Notes: generated from the sequence alone by a model not told the origin. 64,000 nucleotides of DNA from Monodelphis domestica (GCF_027887165.1 NC_077232.1:15277255-15341254), one strand, 5' to 3'. Shown: positions 23,390-36,770, counted from the stretch's first letter. Numbers and translations: made by a program.

Positions 23390-24570
23390 CAATGAAAAAG
23401 AGAAAGTGATAAACAGAATGAAATAGGATGGAAGGAAATGCATAGTCATCATGACTATAAATATGAATGAGATGAACTCATCTTTAAAATTAAACTAATA
23501 GAAGAATGAATTAGAGTCCAGAATTGAATATTTTGTCTACAAGAAATATCCTTGTAATGGTTTGCAAAACAATCCTAATAAGGGATCTCAATTTGCTCTT
23601 TCAGAACTAGCTAAGTCTAACTATAAAATAAATAAAAAAGAAGTTAAGAAGACAAGTAGAATTTTAGAAAAGTGGCATAATAGAGACTTCAGGAGAAAAT
23701 TCAATTTCAATAGGAAGGTGACTACTTTTTTCACAGCAGTACATAGACTTTCACAATTGATCAAATGTTAGGCATAAATGCCTCACAAGGAAATGCATAA
23801 AAGCAACATTCTTTTTGGGAAATAATGCAATAAAATTACATCTCATAAAGGCTTCTTGAGGTATAGGGTAAAAAGTAATCACAAGCTAAATGATCTAATC
23901 CTTGAAAAATGAGTGGATAAAAGAACACATCTGTAAAACAATATTTCACATAGCATAAAAATGACAATGAAACAAAATAGTAAAACATATGAGAGAAGAA
24001 AAAAGTAGCACTTGGGAGAAAATGTATACCCCTAAGTGATTATGTAAGTAAAAATGTGGAAAAATAGATGAATGAATAAGATATTCAAGTTTAAAAAACA
24101 GAAAAAGGAATAATTTTAAATCCTCAATTAAATTCTAGAATAAAAATCTTGAAAACCCAAAGAGAGATTAATAAAATTGAATTTTTAACGATATTGAACT
24201 AATGAACAAAACTAAAATCTAGTATTATGAAAAACCTAACAAAATAGATAAATCATTCACCTTTTCATTTAAGAAAAAAGAAGAAAACCAAACTACCAGC
24301 TTCAAAAATTAAAAGGGTGAATATACCACAATAAAGATGGCATTAAAAGAATTATTAGGAAATATTTTGATAATTATGTAGTAATACAACTGAAAAAATA
24401 AAGGAAATATTTAAATGTTTATAATAATATAAATTATATAAATTTCTGAGACCAAAAGAATAAAAAATAGAACATTTAAATAATTATTTTCAAAAATCAA
24501 ATTAAAATAAGCCAGTAATAATAAAGTTCCTACATGGAAAGCTGGGAGGGAAGGAGAAAACAAGAATTGT
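23390..24570 (+). mobile_element. Old L1 ORF2 fragment (paralogue of that in unit A)
   Basis: Matches 4,100-4,400 and 5,093-5,990 of unit A without the LTR, and preserves the empty site at 23,671-23,674. It encodes a decayed endonuclease start and endonuclease-RT linker, for example 'NKTKI..YEKPNKIDK'-like sequence near 24,200-24,260. Confidence 0.65.
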
Positions 24571-24589
24571 AAAATTTCAGAAAATTAAT

Positions 24590-26530
24590 AATAAGAATTG
24601 TATCTCTAGCAGCACAGGGAAATTCACAGATTGACCATGTACTAGGACATAAAAGGATTGCAAACAAATACAAAAAGCAGATATAATAAATACAACCTTT
24701 TCAGCTCCTACTGCATTAAAAATCATAATAAGTAAGGGTACATGGAAAAGCAAAACAAAAATTAATTGGAAATTAAATAATATGATTCTCCAAAATTGCT
24801 TGGTTAAGAAAAATTTATAGAAATAATTAATGATTTCATTAAAGAGAATGACAATGAGTAGAAATCATATCAAAAGCTATGGAATGCAACCAAAGCAATA
24901 AACAGTGGCAAATTTATATCCCTGAGGGCATATATTAACAAATTAGAGAGGAAACAGGTCAATGAATCAGACATGCAAATCAAAAAACTAGAAATAGAAC
25001 AAATTAAAAATCACCAGATAAAAAAATAAATTTTAAATCCTAAAAATTAATGGGGAAATTAATAAAATTGATAGTAAAAGAACAATTGAATTAATAAATA
25101 AGACTAAGAACTGGTACTTTGAAAAATAAATAAATTAGATAAAGTACTAGTTAATCTAATTTTAAAAAGAAAAGAAGAAATTCAAATTAACAGTATCAGA
25201 GATGAAAAGGGAGGCCTCATCTCTAATGATGAGGAACTTAAAGCAATCATTAAAAACTATTTTGCCCAATTATATGGCAATCAGTGTGGCAATCTAGGTA
25301 ATATGGATGAATATTTACAAAAATATAAATTGGCTAGATTAACAGAAGAAGAAATAGAATAATTAAATAATCTCTTATCAGAAAGAGAAATAGAACAAGC
25401 CATCTAAGAACTCCCCAAGAAAAAAATCCCCTGGGCCTGATGGATTCACAAGTGAATTCTATCAAACATTCAAAGAACAACTAATTCCAATACAATACGA
25501 ACTACTTGACAAAATAAGCAAAGAATGAGTTTTACCAAATTGCTTCTCTGACACAAATATGATATTCATTCCAAAGCCAGGCAGACCAAAAATGAGAAAG
25601 AAAACTACAGACCAATCTCCTTAATGAACATAGACATAAAAATCTTAAATAAAATACTAGCAAAAGACTCTAGCAAGTGATCACAAGGATTATCCAATAT
25701 GACCTGGTGGGATTTATACCAAGAATGCAAGAATGGTTTAATGTTAGGAAAACCATCCACATAATTGACCCTATCAATAAACAAACCAACATAAATCACA
25801 TGATTATCTAAATATATTCAAAAAAAGACTGACAAAATACAACACACATTCTTTTTGAAAACGCTAGAAATTATAGGGATAGAAAGGCTTTTGCTAAAAA
25901 TAATAATCAGTATATATTTAAAACCATTAGCAAGCATCATCTAAAATGGGGTTAAATTAGACACCTTCTCCATAAGATCAGGAGTGAAGCAAAGATGTCC
26001 ATTATCACCTCTATCATTTAAAATTATACTAGAAACACTAGTAGTAGCAATTACAGAAGAAAAAGAAATTGAAGGTATTAAAATAGGCAGTGAGGAGACT
26101 AAATTATCACTCTTTTCAGATGATATGATAGTCTCTTAAAGAATCCTAGTGAATCAACTATAAAACTAGTAGAAATAATCAACAACTTTAGCAAAATTTC
26201 ATTACACAAATAAACCAATATAAATCATTAGCATTTCTATATATTTCCATTACAACTCAGCAGCAAGAATTAGAAAGTGAAATTCCATTTAAAATTACCC
26301 TAGACAATATAAAATATTTAGGAATGTATCTTCCAAGAAAAACACAGGAATTATATGAACACAACTACAAAACACTTTACACAACTAAAATTAGATCTAA
26401 ATAATTGGAAAAACATCAATTACTCATGGGTAGGACAAGCTAATATAATAAAAATGACAATCCTCCCCAAATTGATTTACTTATTTAGTGACATACCTAT
26501 CAAACTGCCAAAAACCTTTCTGCTGAATTA

Positions 26531-26570
<40 letters not shown>

Positions 26571-27560
26571 TGGCTAAGAGACAAAAGGGAGGAACAGTCA
26601 AATAGACTTTAGGTAAATGTGTATGATAAATCCAGTGATCCCAGCTTTTGAGACAAAAGCCCACTATTTGAAAAAAAATTCTGGGAAAATTAGAAAACAA
26701 TATGGGAAAAATAAGGTTTAGATCAACATCTCACACCCTACACCAAGATAATTCAGAACGGGTAAATGACTTAAATATAAAGAAGGAAATGATAAGTAAA
26801 TTAGGTGAACATAGAATAGTATACTTCTCAGGAAAGAAAAGAATTTAAGACCAAGCAGGAGATATAGAACATTACAAAATGTAAGATATATAATTTTGAT
26901 TACATTAAATGAAAAATTTCATACAAACAAACCAAATGCAACCAAAATTAGAAGAGAAGCAACAAAATGGGGAAAAATCTTTATAACAAAAACCCATGAC
27001 AAAGATATAATTCCTCAGATTTATAATGAGTTTAATTAATTGTACAAAAAATCAAGTCATTCCCCAATTGTTAAATGGGAATAGGACATGAATAGGCAAT
27101 TTTAAGATAAAGAAATCAAAACTATCAATAATCAGATGAAAAATACACATCTATTATAATTTTAGATAAATGATGGAAAACAACTCTGAGGTACAACCTC
27201 ACACCCATTCTGAATTTATCTTGGTGTAGGGTGTGAGATGGCTAAAAATACACTGGAGCATAAGTGGAATAGGTTATAGGAAAAATAAAGAGTAGCTAAT
27301 TACAATAATAATCTATTAGAAATACAGAGATTCAAAATTTAGGGACAAGAACTCATTATTTGACTATAATTAATGGAAAAATGGAAATCAATTAGGTAAA
27401 ATTTAAATATAGACCAACCTATCACACTGGATCCCAAAATAATGTAAAAATGAGCATATGATTTAGACAGCAAAGATCATTTCCTTAATAAATTAAGATG
27501 CCCTGAAAAAAAAAATGTACATGTAAACATCTATGAAAAAGGGAAGAGTTTAAAACAAAT
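24590..27560 (+). mobile_element. L1 ORF2 remnant covering endonuclease end, RT and C-terminal region
   Basis: Plus-strand order: a 'DHVLGHK' box near 24,635; '[17 protein letters not shown]' near 25,430; a 'KNYRPISLMN'-like stretch near 25,600; 'CPLSPLS' near 25,995; and an FSDDM box (FADD in active L1s) near 26,118. C-terminal ORF2 sequence follows to about 27,200 with more L1-like DNA to 27,560. Many stops and frame changes, so old. A (TA)n tract at 26,531-26,568 interrupts it. It overlaps in content with the neighbouring L1 at 23,390-24,570, so the two are separate insertions. Confidence 0.8.
26531..26568. repeat. (TA)n microsatellite
   Basis: About 19 TA units inside L1 ORF2 sequence. 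Confidence 0.9.
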
Positions 27561-27589
27561 AAGAGATAAGAGTATCATAGAATTCAATC

Positions 27590-29250
27590 ATTCTTTTGAA
27601 CAGAAGAAATTATTTAAGTTTTGCAAATATTTTTTTAATTTCATGTAACCAAACTTAATTATTTCGCTTTCCATAATTCTATGTCTTGTTCAATCATAAA
27701 CTTATCTATAGATCTGAGAAGTTCTTTTTTAACTGGTTTCCCTAATTTACTTATGATTTTACCTTTTCTTACTAATTCATTCATTCATTTTAACCTAATT
27801 TATGTCTACTATGTTAGATGTTGCCACAGGCAAGGTCCAGCCTTATTTGTGACTCCACAGATTTCTGACAAGAGGTGAACAATCAGTCAAAAAAATAGCA
27901 AATGGGAGAAAGCTTAATCATTACAGCCATGTGACTGCTTTGCATCTGATTGCTGCTCCGCCATCCCCAGGCCTGGTGTTTATTTTTATACCCATTTTCT
28001 TGACACACAGATACATTACCCGACACACATGTTCAAAGAGAGATAATTGGAAAAGTGATACATTAACTTCAAAGAAATCACTTTATTAACATTCTATATG
28101 CTTATATTGTGATTACAGACAGCATACAAAATAAATGATTTCATCATAGGTGACTTAATTTTCTCATTACCCTGTGAGAAGTTTTGAGCTTACAAAGAAC
28201 ATTACTTATTGCTTTTAATAAAATGGAATAATTAATCAGAAGTTCTTAAAAGACAATTCAACAATTGTACCATTGAAGTTGGGGAGTACTGGGAACACTA
28301 TTCAAATTTAATATTAGACTGGACATTTCTCAGGGTTCACTAGTAAGTTTCTGAATTACTGATTTGTGTAATCGAGTCACTGAGACATATTGAAGTTTAA
28401 TGTACTTGTATGTTTTCTATGGGCCTTTATGATTGATTTGTGTTGGATCCATTAGAATAGGTTTCTCTGAGCGGGAAAGTTGTGGGCTTGTCCTGTAGCT
28501 TCAGTTTTATTGGGGATTATGTACCTAAATAAAAGTTAACCCATTATAGTGTTTTGGGATTGTGTTTGAGAGTCTGATCTTTTGGTGATGTTTTAGAAAA
28601 TTAGTGTACAGGTATTTTGCTCTTGCATTATTCCTTCTGAGACTAGGGGGAATAATAATCATGTCAATTCCACAGGTAATGGATATTGATGAGAGAGGTC
28701 ATGCAAGGGGGGTAGAGTGGGCAGTCACATCTTGCCAAGGGGCATTCTGTGGCCTCTTTAGCTACCACTCATGACTCTGTCAAGGCATCATGGCCTGATG
28801 GCTCCCAGCAAGATATTACTATGTGCCAAAGTTTTTTTAACCTGATTTCTAGTTTCCATAGCTATTTTTATCAAATGGTCAGTTTTTTACCAAAAATCTT
28901 GATTCTTTTGGCTTATCAAATTTTTGGTTGCTAGTTATTTACTACTATTGATTGTATACCTAAACTATTCCACTAATACATCACTATTCTTAGACACTAA
29001 CAGCTTGCTTTAATTATTACTACTTTACAATAAATTTTGTTTGCTATGGAATTGAATAAGAAAATTAACTTGGGTAGAAATATAATTTTATGTTGATAAA
29101 GTCTACCCATGAAACTTAATTACTCCAATTATTTAGATATGTCTATTTGTGTTAAATAAAAGAATTTTATAATTGGTTTCAGATAGTCTCTAGGTTTGCT
29201 TAGAAAGTGGATGTCCAAAAATTTTTTATTTTGTCAGCAATTATTTTAAA
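27590..29250 (-). mobile_element. L1 ORF2 3' region, split by a solo LTR
   Basis: On the minus strand 27,790-27,590 reads like L1 ORF2 ('VKKELLRSIDKFMIEQDIELW'-type sequence). 28,820-29,250 matches the upstream RT-proximal portion, seen on the plus strand as 'tagtttccatagctattttt', 'cctaaactattccactaatac' and 'attatttagatatgtctattt'. The two halves are separated by the LTR at 27,822-28,810 and are colinear, so the LTR landed inside this L1. Confidence 0.7.
27822..28810 (-). mobile_element. Class II (beta-type) solo LTR
   Basis: On the minus strand it begins TGCTGGGAGCC, close to the start of IAP-like class II LTRs. It has a TATA-like 'gggtataaaaataaaca' and ends CA, 989 bp in all. Flanking 6-mers are agatgt (27,816-27,821) and agatat (28,811-28,816), a 6-bp target duplication with one change, as expected for class II. 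No interior remains. Confidence 0.75.
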
Positions 29251-29800
29251 TGTAATTACATCTTTCTTGCATTTATCCATTTTTTATCTTGGCACAACTG
29301 ATCATGTATGAGCTCTTTGTTGAATCATCAATGAGGAATCAAGAATAGTTTGAGAGTGAAGCTCCATACAACAATTCTGGTGTGCAATCTTATCTTTAAT
29401 ATCATATAGATGTGGATTGGAATGTCCCACAAGTAGCTATACACAATCAGAAGAATATAGAAACAATAACTAGTTGAATAAAATCATCCTACCTTTCATA
29501 TAAGACATATGAGTTGCTTATATACACAATTATGAAAAACTCTTCACATTAATCTTTAGGCACAATATAAGTTATTGGTTGGGGCCTCTGGACAACAAGA
29601 AGAGGTGGTTCATTTTCTTAGTCACAGAGGGCTAGGTTGAAACAATGCTCAATTCAAAAATGGAACACTCAATGTCTTTATTAGAGCCTGTGTAGTAAGG
29701 AGAAAAACTTAATTTAAAGATGCTGCAAGGTATTTAATACATAATTAGCATCATATTTACATTGCAGTATGCTCACCCAAAGTAGAAAAATCTAATGAAC

Positions 29801-30849
29801 TGTGGGTAAATTCACACAGAATAAAATAGACCATGGGAAAAGTGACATAAGTTCTCTGAAGACACAGGGCAACAACTGCCCAAATATCTCCTTCCTCAAG
29901 AACTAATCAAGATGGAAAATATTCCTGAAAGCCCCTGCTTAACTTTTACTATCTTAACACTTATTCTCTCACATTCTACAGCTATTTACCACATGTACTA
30001 ACCTTCTTAGCTTAGCTTAATTACTTACTACTACTCCCATACTATATTCTCTTATATGTGAAGATTGGATTTAGCTACTTCCTGATTTTAACAATTAAGA
30101 TACTTAGTCTAACAAAATCAGGGTCTGGGATTGTGAACATTAAATTACTCCACCCTACTTAGACCATACTTTAGGGGAAGATAAAGTTGTATTCTCATAA
30201 TTGAACAATGAAGGTATAGTGAAGCTAAAACTTTTAGTTTATTTTAAGATCTTAATACAAAAAAAAGTTTTAAGTAACTATAAAGGTTAAATTAATCACA
30301 AAAAGGTTAAGTAACTCACAAAAGGTAAACTTAACAAAGAAGTGTTAAGTAACTCTAAAAATATAATCTAATCAAAGAAGATGAGAACTCTAAAAGAATT
30401 AGCATTTAGAGGAGGGGACACAAGGGTGAAAGCTCTATATATTGGCTCATTTCCTCTCTCCTGTACCTTTGGCAGCAGAGAGTATGCTGATAGCAGCGTG
30501 CTGGGCCTTTCATCATCTTAGAGTGGCTACAAGCTTTTGCCAAGTTCAGTGGTGAGTTTCTGGTTGAGTTTCCCTCCTTTAATTTTCCACCTTTATCCTC
30601 TTAGAAGCCTCTAATCTTCTTCAGAGACCTAGAGGTGGGAATTTTAAACTCCTCCCTGCCAAAGCCAGGCAGGAGAAATCCTATATCCTCTTCCCTGCTT
30701 CTCCTTAAATTCCTTCCCTATATATTAATTAAATTATCATAAATTTCCAGACTGACTTGGGTATTTTATTTGGGATTTCCCCTGGTCACCAATAAAATCT
30801 ACATTTTAAGTCACAACCCTAAAATTATCTTCACATATATTTCCTCACA
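29801..30849 (-). mobile_element. Solo LTR, long form of the recurrent family
   Basis: On the minus strand it starts tgtgaggaaat and ends tttacccaca, 1,049 bp, with 'ggtgaccaggggaaatccca' near the start and 'aaatccaatcttc' near the end. It matches the 1,067-bp LTR at 40,251-41,317. Bounds were chosen from TG/CA ends and the length match. Confidence 0.6.
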
Positions 30850-31142
30850 AAGGAGTCAGTTTGAGTAATCAATCAATTCTTTGGATAAGACCGAATTAAC
30901 AGTAATCATATCAGTACTCCAAAAAGCAACACATCACTGTATCCCCACACATTTAAAGGATATCATCCTTAAAGCTCCATGAAGGGTCACAGATCCTTTA
31001 CCCAACTTTTTTGAACTGTTTTGCCCCTTATGAAATCCAATTCCCTATCTATTTCTAAGCAACTATTTCCAATTTTATTATGTACAATATCCCCTATACC
31101 ATATTGACTGGATCCCCATTAATCCACTTACTTCTACTCTAA

Positions 31143-31204
31143 ACATAGATACACACACATATATACACATACATATATACATACATACATACATACATAC
31201 ATAC
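31143..31204. repeat. (CATA)n/(CA) simple repeat
   Basis: Tetranucleotide catacata tract following a short cacacat run, in unit D. Confidence 0.85.
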
Positions 31205-31254
31205 AGATCATGATTAAGTTCAACAAGTCCTGGGGCTGATAATTATGAACAAAA

Positions 31255-31420
31255 TATTCAATTACAGTCTCTGATGCTTCCTTAATGTGTGACCTTGATC
31301 AAGTCACTTAATTTCAATGAGCCTCACTTTCCTTTTCTATAGCATAAGGAAAATAAATTAGATGATCTCTAATGTACTTCTCTATATTTATGTCTTGTGA
31401 ACTTGTATTATGTATGGAGA
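31255..31420 (+). mobile_element. MIR-like SINE fragment
   Basis: 'gtgtgaccttgatcaagtca' and 'gcctcactttccttttctat' match the MIR core and tail. Paralogue of 19,185-19,345. Confidence 0.6.
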
Positions 31421-32415
31421 GGTAAGTTTTTGGCCTAGTATTTAATAGCTAGGAGAAGAATATTTTAAAAAGAACTCCTAACTTCATTTTTCAATGAATA
31501 GGTAGAAAGGATCCTTAATACTTCATGTATTTCAAGCACATAACCATTTTAATTTTCAAAGATACAAAAATAGAAACCTTTAGGCTCTTGAAAATTGGAT
31601 GAATCCAAAGTGTTTTCAAAATGTTTTGAGCCTCACTAAGAAATTTTCAAAGAATCATGAAGACCTGGAAGAAGAAACTCACACTCTAGCTATGACTTCA
31701 AAAGGGGATCGCAAGATCCTACTCTTGTTCCAAAGGGCTTTAGAGGTTATGTTGTCCATTCCCTTAATTTAAGGCAGTCTATACAAGTACATAAGTCCCT
31801 TAAGGGAGAATAAGTCAGTTGTGTAATGAAGCCAGACTCTAACCTCATGTATTCTTATTCTAAATTTAATATTTTGTCTTCTTGGTTTGTACTAAGATCT
31901 TATCATAATTAGATTCTATATACTTTCAAATAATGCTCTTGGGTATAATTAGAAAAAGTGATAGCTTCTTCATGAACAAAAAAGAAACAAATTGTTTTAT
32001 TAATTATAGAAAATATTTTTAAATTACTCTCATGATTTTCAAAAAAGGTTGGTTTTCAATGTATTTATTGTACATTGGTCTGGTTTCCATGAGAGTCTTC
32101 CAACTAGTACTTAACCTTCTCTAACATGTATTTCACATTTAAGGATACTGAAAAAATCTGATTCAAGTAAATTTATAACCTTCCTAATTCAAATCTTTAT
32201 TCATCATCACTTCCTTTATTAATTTAATTGATTAAAATGTGATAAATATCTTCCTTTAAATAACACAAATCACTAGGCTCATTTACACTTCATAGTATCA
32301 AGATAATTTCCTCCAATGTTACTTAAATCATTTTGATGTTTCAAGCTTATTTTGCTCAGCTGTTCAGAATGTGTAATTTTGGGTCATGGGATATATACAT
32401 TAAAACCACAGGGGT

Positions 32416-32973
32416 TGAGACTGAATATAATTTTAGTGGTAACCAGAGACTTAATTTCTAAATCCCAATGAAATACTCAAGTCAGAATGGAGTTTTATTG
32501 TGGTTTATTTACAATAGAAGGAAGAAAGTAAGAATGAGAGAGAGAGAGGGAAAAATGAAATTGAACCACTCCAGTCCAGGCTGAGTCAGGCAGGAGTTCA
32601 GAGGCCTTGACCAAGGGGCCTCTCCAGAAAGCCAAGGGAAAGAGGACTCAGACTTATAACTCACCACATGACCATCAAAAAGGAAAGCAGTCTGAGGTCT
32701 CACTCTGAACTCCTCCACACTGGAGGTCCAGGACCAAGTCCACAAAAGGTCCTCTCTCACAAAAAAAGGAAGTGACATGAAATATAAAGGCAGTTCTTTA
32801 CATCACTTCCTGTTCCTCACATGTACCAATGGTTGCTTAAGCGTGGCTTAGGACAACCCAGGGGGTCAGTCAGTAGTTTCCTCCCCCACACTTAATCCTT
32901 AAGTAGGGGTGTATACATTCCTGTTTGCTAAAATTCTAAAGACAAAACAGGGTGCAGTAAACTAAAATTCACA
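32416..32973 (+). mobile_element. Solo LTR, short form of the recurrent family
   Basis: Shares 'caatgaaatactcaagtcag', a gagaga tract, 'aggaagtgacatgaaatata' and 'cttaatccttaagtagggg' with 4,401-5,088. It ends aattcaca. It terminates the recognisable part of unit D. Confidence 0.65.
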
Positions 32974-33400
32974 CCTGTTGATGATTGGCAGATCAGTCTC
33001 CCCAAATGATCACTAAACATAATCATCTTGTACCTCTAAAATCTTCTAACCACAGGTGCACACAAAATGTTACCTTATAAGAGGAAACTACAATATTTAG
33101 AGAAAGAGGGAAATAGAAGAGAGAGAGATAGCAAAACCAATGTTATGCTGGATGCATTGACAAAAACCAATTAGGGAGCAGTCCCCTTTTGATATAAGAG
33201 TGTACATTTAAAATAAATGTTCAATCAACCACACCCAAAGTTCATTCTTGATCTTCCTGATCTAGTGTAGGTTTTTCAGGCATCTTTCTGCAAACAGATC
33301 ATTTTATGGATTTTAGGAGTTAGCAAGCTTATTTCCTTGAAGATCTTTCTCAAACAAAAAAATTAAATCTTTTATTTTTATGAAAATACAATCCCCCCTT
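32974..33400. other. Unassigned AT-rich stretch
   Basis: No coding or repeat signature recognised with confidence. It may belong to the retroviral remnant that follows or to another LTR. Confidence 0.35.
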
Positions 33401-35676
33401 AAGTGGGTGTTGAGAAACACCCAGTTCATCTCAGGATGCATGGTTGAGTTATGGGGATCCATGAGTCAATTATCAAAAGAAGAGAATACCCAAAGATTAA
33501 GAAGGGGTATGGGGGCATTAGGAGACAGAAATTAGAGGATACAATTTTTAATTTTCCAGACACTGATGTCTTACTGCCCATTGTCCCTGTCCACTGTTCC
33601 CCCATACTAATGACCCACATGTCACATTAAAGGTTGGTAACACCTACTATGATTTTCTTTTTGACACAGGAGCTTCTTGGTCTGTAGAGAAGAGTACACC
33701 TGACTCAGATTACACTTCCATTGGCAATATAGAGGTCCATCCAGTAGCCTCTCTGAGGATCCAAGGTCTCTCTGCCCAGATGTGATGTCATGGTTGAAAT
33801 AAGGAGATGAGACATACTGTGCATTCAACTCATGTATACAGGCATCTGGAGATGTTTCTTAAGCAGGTGCCATTGATTTCTCATTTTATTATTTAAACCC
33901 AGGTGATAATGTGTACATAATGTGAAGAAATTCAAATGAACTGGGTCAACTGAACCTGCTTATGACATATCATTCCAGGTCCCATTAACTACACCAACAG
34001 CCATAAAATTTGGAGAGAGTGACTCATGGATCCATTTTAGCCATGTGAAATGAGTACCTTCTGTTGATGGTGAATAATTCCTTGCACTGATTGTATTTGA
34101 CCATTGATTATGCATGGACTTCTTTATAGCTGGATTTGTACTATTCTGGTGACCTTTATTTGATTGATACTTGTATTTGCACAAATTGCCTTTTAGAGCA
34201 ACACATGTACTACCTCATAGAAGAAAATCAGCATTAGTGACCTACATTGACCTGATGTGCCTTTTGTAACATTTTGTGCCTTTACTAATTTCTTTTTTTT
34301 TATTTTCTTGTATGTATTATTACTTCTTCTACCTCATTTGCACTCACATTGTTTTATCTGCCTTATTTGCACTCACACTGAGTATCATGGTAAGTCAAAG
34401 AGAAAATGAATCTTATTTTTGAAAACTAGTTCCTATACTTTACCTTATTTTCTTTGTACATTTGTCATACAGTATTTGATTTTTCCCTTCTTTTCTCATT
34501 TTTTGCCTTTGAAACACTTTACTAGTATTGAATAAAAGTTTAACTATTTTTACTTTTTGTAATAGCATAAGTTAAAATATTCATTTACCTACCATACAAA
34601 ACACATACCCCAAAACCATTGGACAATGGCAACGTGACACTACTTATTTAATTATTATGAGACTTTTGCTTGCTGACTATGTCTGATCCAAGGACAAACG
34701 GAACACAAAGGAGCACAGAACTAGACTTGCAGAGTGTCAATTGAGCACAAAAAGGTGAAAAAAATCAAACCAATTCTATAGGGATTGATGACATTCTGCA
34801 CAAAAACCACAATGACTTGATTATATGTTAGACTTGAGGTTGTGACTGTTTAACATGTGTTAATTGCAGGACTTCCTTGTATCACACTTTATATCAAGAA
34901 TATGACATTAATTACTCTGGCTCCTTTATCCCGAAAAAATGAAGAAAAGGGTTGAACCAGGAAATTCTATTTCGCATTTGTCTCAAGATGTTTCTTTTTC
35001 TATTTTCTCTCATGATGTGACAACTTACTGTATTCCAGACTGCTAAACTGAGTTAGTGACAAATTGTTGTAAGCTTATAGGACATGGATCACTGCAAGAA
35101 CTTGTTGTGAATTGTGATATTTTTTTTTACTTTTTCTTCTTTTTTCTTTCTTATTCCCAGAATTATTTTTCAAATTTTCTTTTTATATGTTTTTATCTGA
35201 CTCAGAACTTATTTTTTATTTTAATTTATTTGATTACTTGATGTTCTTTGATACTTGATTCATATGTCTTATAACTTGACCTTGTATCCATGTGTAATTC
35301 CTTCATGCATCCCTGTATCCTCCTCAAGGGAGAATATATTATCATTTTCCTCATAGGGAATTATGTTGTTATTGTGAACTTTTACATGAATTTGAACCAA
35401 TATTAGAAAAGAGATCACCTCCCAAAATCTAGAAGGCTCTGTGAAGATACCTGTAGGGACCTCATGCTGTACCAGAAGATCCAGAGGGAACTTTGAGATA
35501 TGGCAAATTTGAACATTGTGTGGATTGAATGCTTTTGTTATTGAATGTATAATCTCATGCCAATGAGGACTACCCACTAATTGGCTTTTTGTTAATGCAC
35601 CTATTATTGATTTTGTTACATTTTCCTTTTGTTTTCCTCTTATACCCCAATTATTGTAATTTCTCTTTGAAAACTG

Positions 35677-35732
<56 letters not shown>

Positions 35733-36058
35733 CAAATTATGTTATGTTTTCATGATCCATTGAGGAGACTGCGCTCCCAAAAAATCACAAGGAGATATGT
35801 ACTGATTTAGAATCTTGAACTCTAGATACTATGTTTCCCACAATCCCCTTTTCATTTTCCTGTTTGTGCATCTCCCTAGGTGGGAGGAATTTTGAGTTGC
35901 TATTTCCACCCACATGGTCTCTTTGGGTCAATGGTGGAGGAGGGAGTAGAGGCTCTTGGTTTTTGCTAGCCTTACTTCCTTATACTTCAAGATAAATATG
36001 TAATAAATATTATTAAATATAATACTTGGAGTACTGGATATGGATTTTAATCTTTACA
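33400..36058 (+). mobile_element. Class I endogenous retrovirus remnant with 3' LTR
   Basis: A broken fossil. Parts recognised: a retropepsin-like stretch with an FLFDTGAS motif (33,621-33,786); a sequence like the C-terminal end of a gammaretroviral integrase ('TPTAIKFG', 'WIHFSHVK'; 33,988-34,050); and a long non-coding 3' interior (34,200-35,790). The 3' LTR is at 35,798-36,058, starting tgtactg, with polyadenylation-like sequence and ending tttaca. The 5' LTR is not identified. The 3' interior at 34,640-35,660 is clearly similar to 59,235-60,190, so this element is related to the LTR elements at the right end of the window. It appears old. Confidence 0.65.
35679..35729. repeat. (TA)n microsatellite
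   Basis: About 25 TA units just upstream of the 3' LTR of the retroviral remnant. Confidence 0.9.
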
Positions 36059-36084
36059 CCAGACAGCCATGACAAATGACTGAA

Positions 36085-36260
36085 TTAGAGAGACCTCATT
36101 TAAAACCAAGCCTCAGAAATGTAATAACTGTGTGACTCTGGACAAGTCATTTAATCCCTTTTTTCTCATAGTCTTCAATTACAAAACAGGGATAAAATAG
36201 CACCTTCCCTTCTAGGTGGTCATGATAATAAAAGTATTTCTAAGTTATGGTAAAATATGG
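36085..36260 (+). mobile_element. MIR (CORE-SINE)
   Basis: 'tgtgtgactctggacaagtc', 'ttaatcccttttttctcata' and 'aacagggataaaatagcacc' follow the MIR head-core-tail order. One of the better preserved MIRs here. Confidence 0.75.
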
Positions 36261-36770
36261 TATCTGATATTTAGTAGGTAGTATATAAAAGCTAGTTTAA
36301 ATAAAATATGATAATTTTTATCAAAATGTATATAATGATTACAAACTATAAAATGTGATTCTGAAATATAAAAAAATAATGTAAAATATATAATATAATG
36401 TGAAACTATAAAACAGCACAATAGAAATACTAACCCCACACTATGATGATGATGACAATGACTATGATTATATCTACTATGACAATGATATTATTACTAC
36501 TACTATTTTATTATAGCTACTATTATTAATACTACTATTACTACTGTGACTACTATTACATCTTCTAATTCTAGGCAAACACACGTCCTTGAATCCTTGA
36601 AAACTTCTAGAATAGATTAACTTGACACTCTTATTTGAAATCTTGACTTATTGTTGACATTTAAGAAAGTGATAATAAAGCAGTCTAAATTTAGAAATGT
36701 ATCAAGGGAAGAGATTATGGAGAGAGAGAGAATTGGTTGTTTTCAAGTATATCATTAACAGATATCTCAG
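36261..36770. other. No gene; AT-rich and trinucleotide simple sequence
   Basis: 36,430-36,560 is an imperfect GAT/TAC trinucleotide repeat. The rest shows no recognisable feature. Confidence 0.6.

Larger units (their letters stand above)
10770..27570. repeat. Tandem-duplication unit B of the OR locus
   Basis: The unit begins with the 3' flank of OR copy 1 (10,770-13,200), paralogous to 46,760-48,340, and continues through the gene and its upstream flank (14,177-15,860), paralogous to 49,346-51,380 and 1-420. About 4 kb at 15,860-19,900 is absent from units A and C; its right part (18,600-19,900) is present in units D and E. Homology to A and C then resumes to about 24,570. Edges are approximate. 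Confidence 0.8.
29250..32415. repeat. Partial duplication unit D (no OR gene)
   Basis: 29,270-29,395 and 30,950-32,415 match unit B (18,700-18,830 and 18,880-20,210) and, further on, unit A 430-920. It contains no OR sequence; the place where a gene would be expected, to the left, is occupied by L1 and LTR DNA. Between the two matching parts lie 29,400-29,800, where I recognise nothing, and an LTR. Confidence 0.75.

Noticed and set aside
31143-31204. CRISPR-like or structured repeat array
   Set aside because: Simple tetranucleotide microsatellite with no spacers; no CRISPR expected in a vertebrate.
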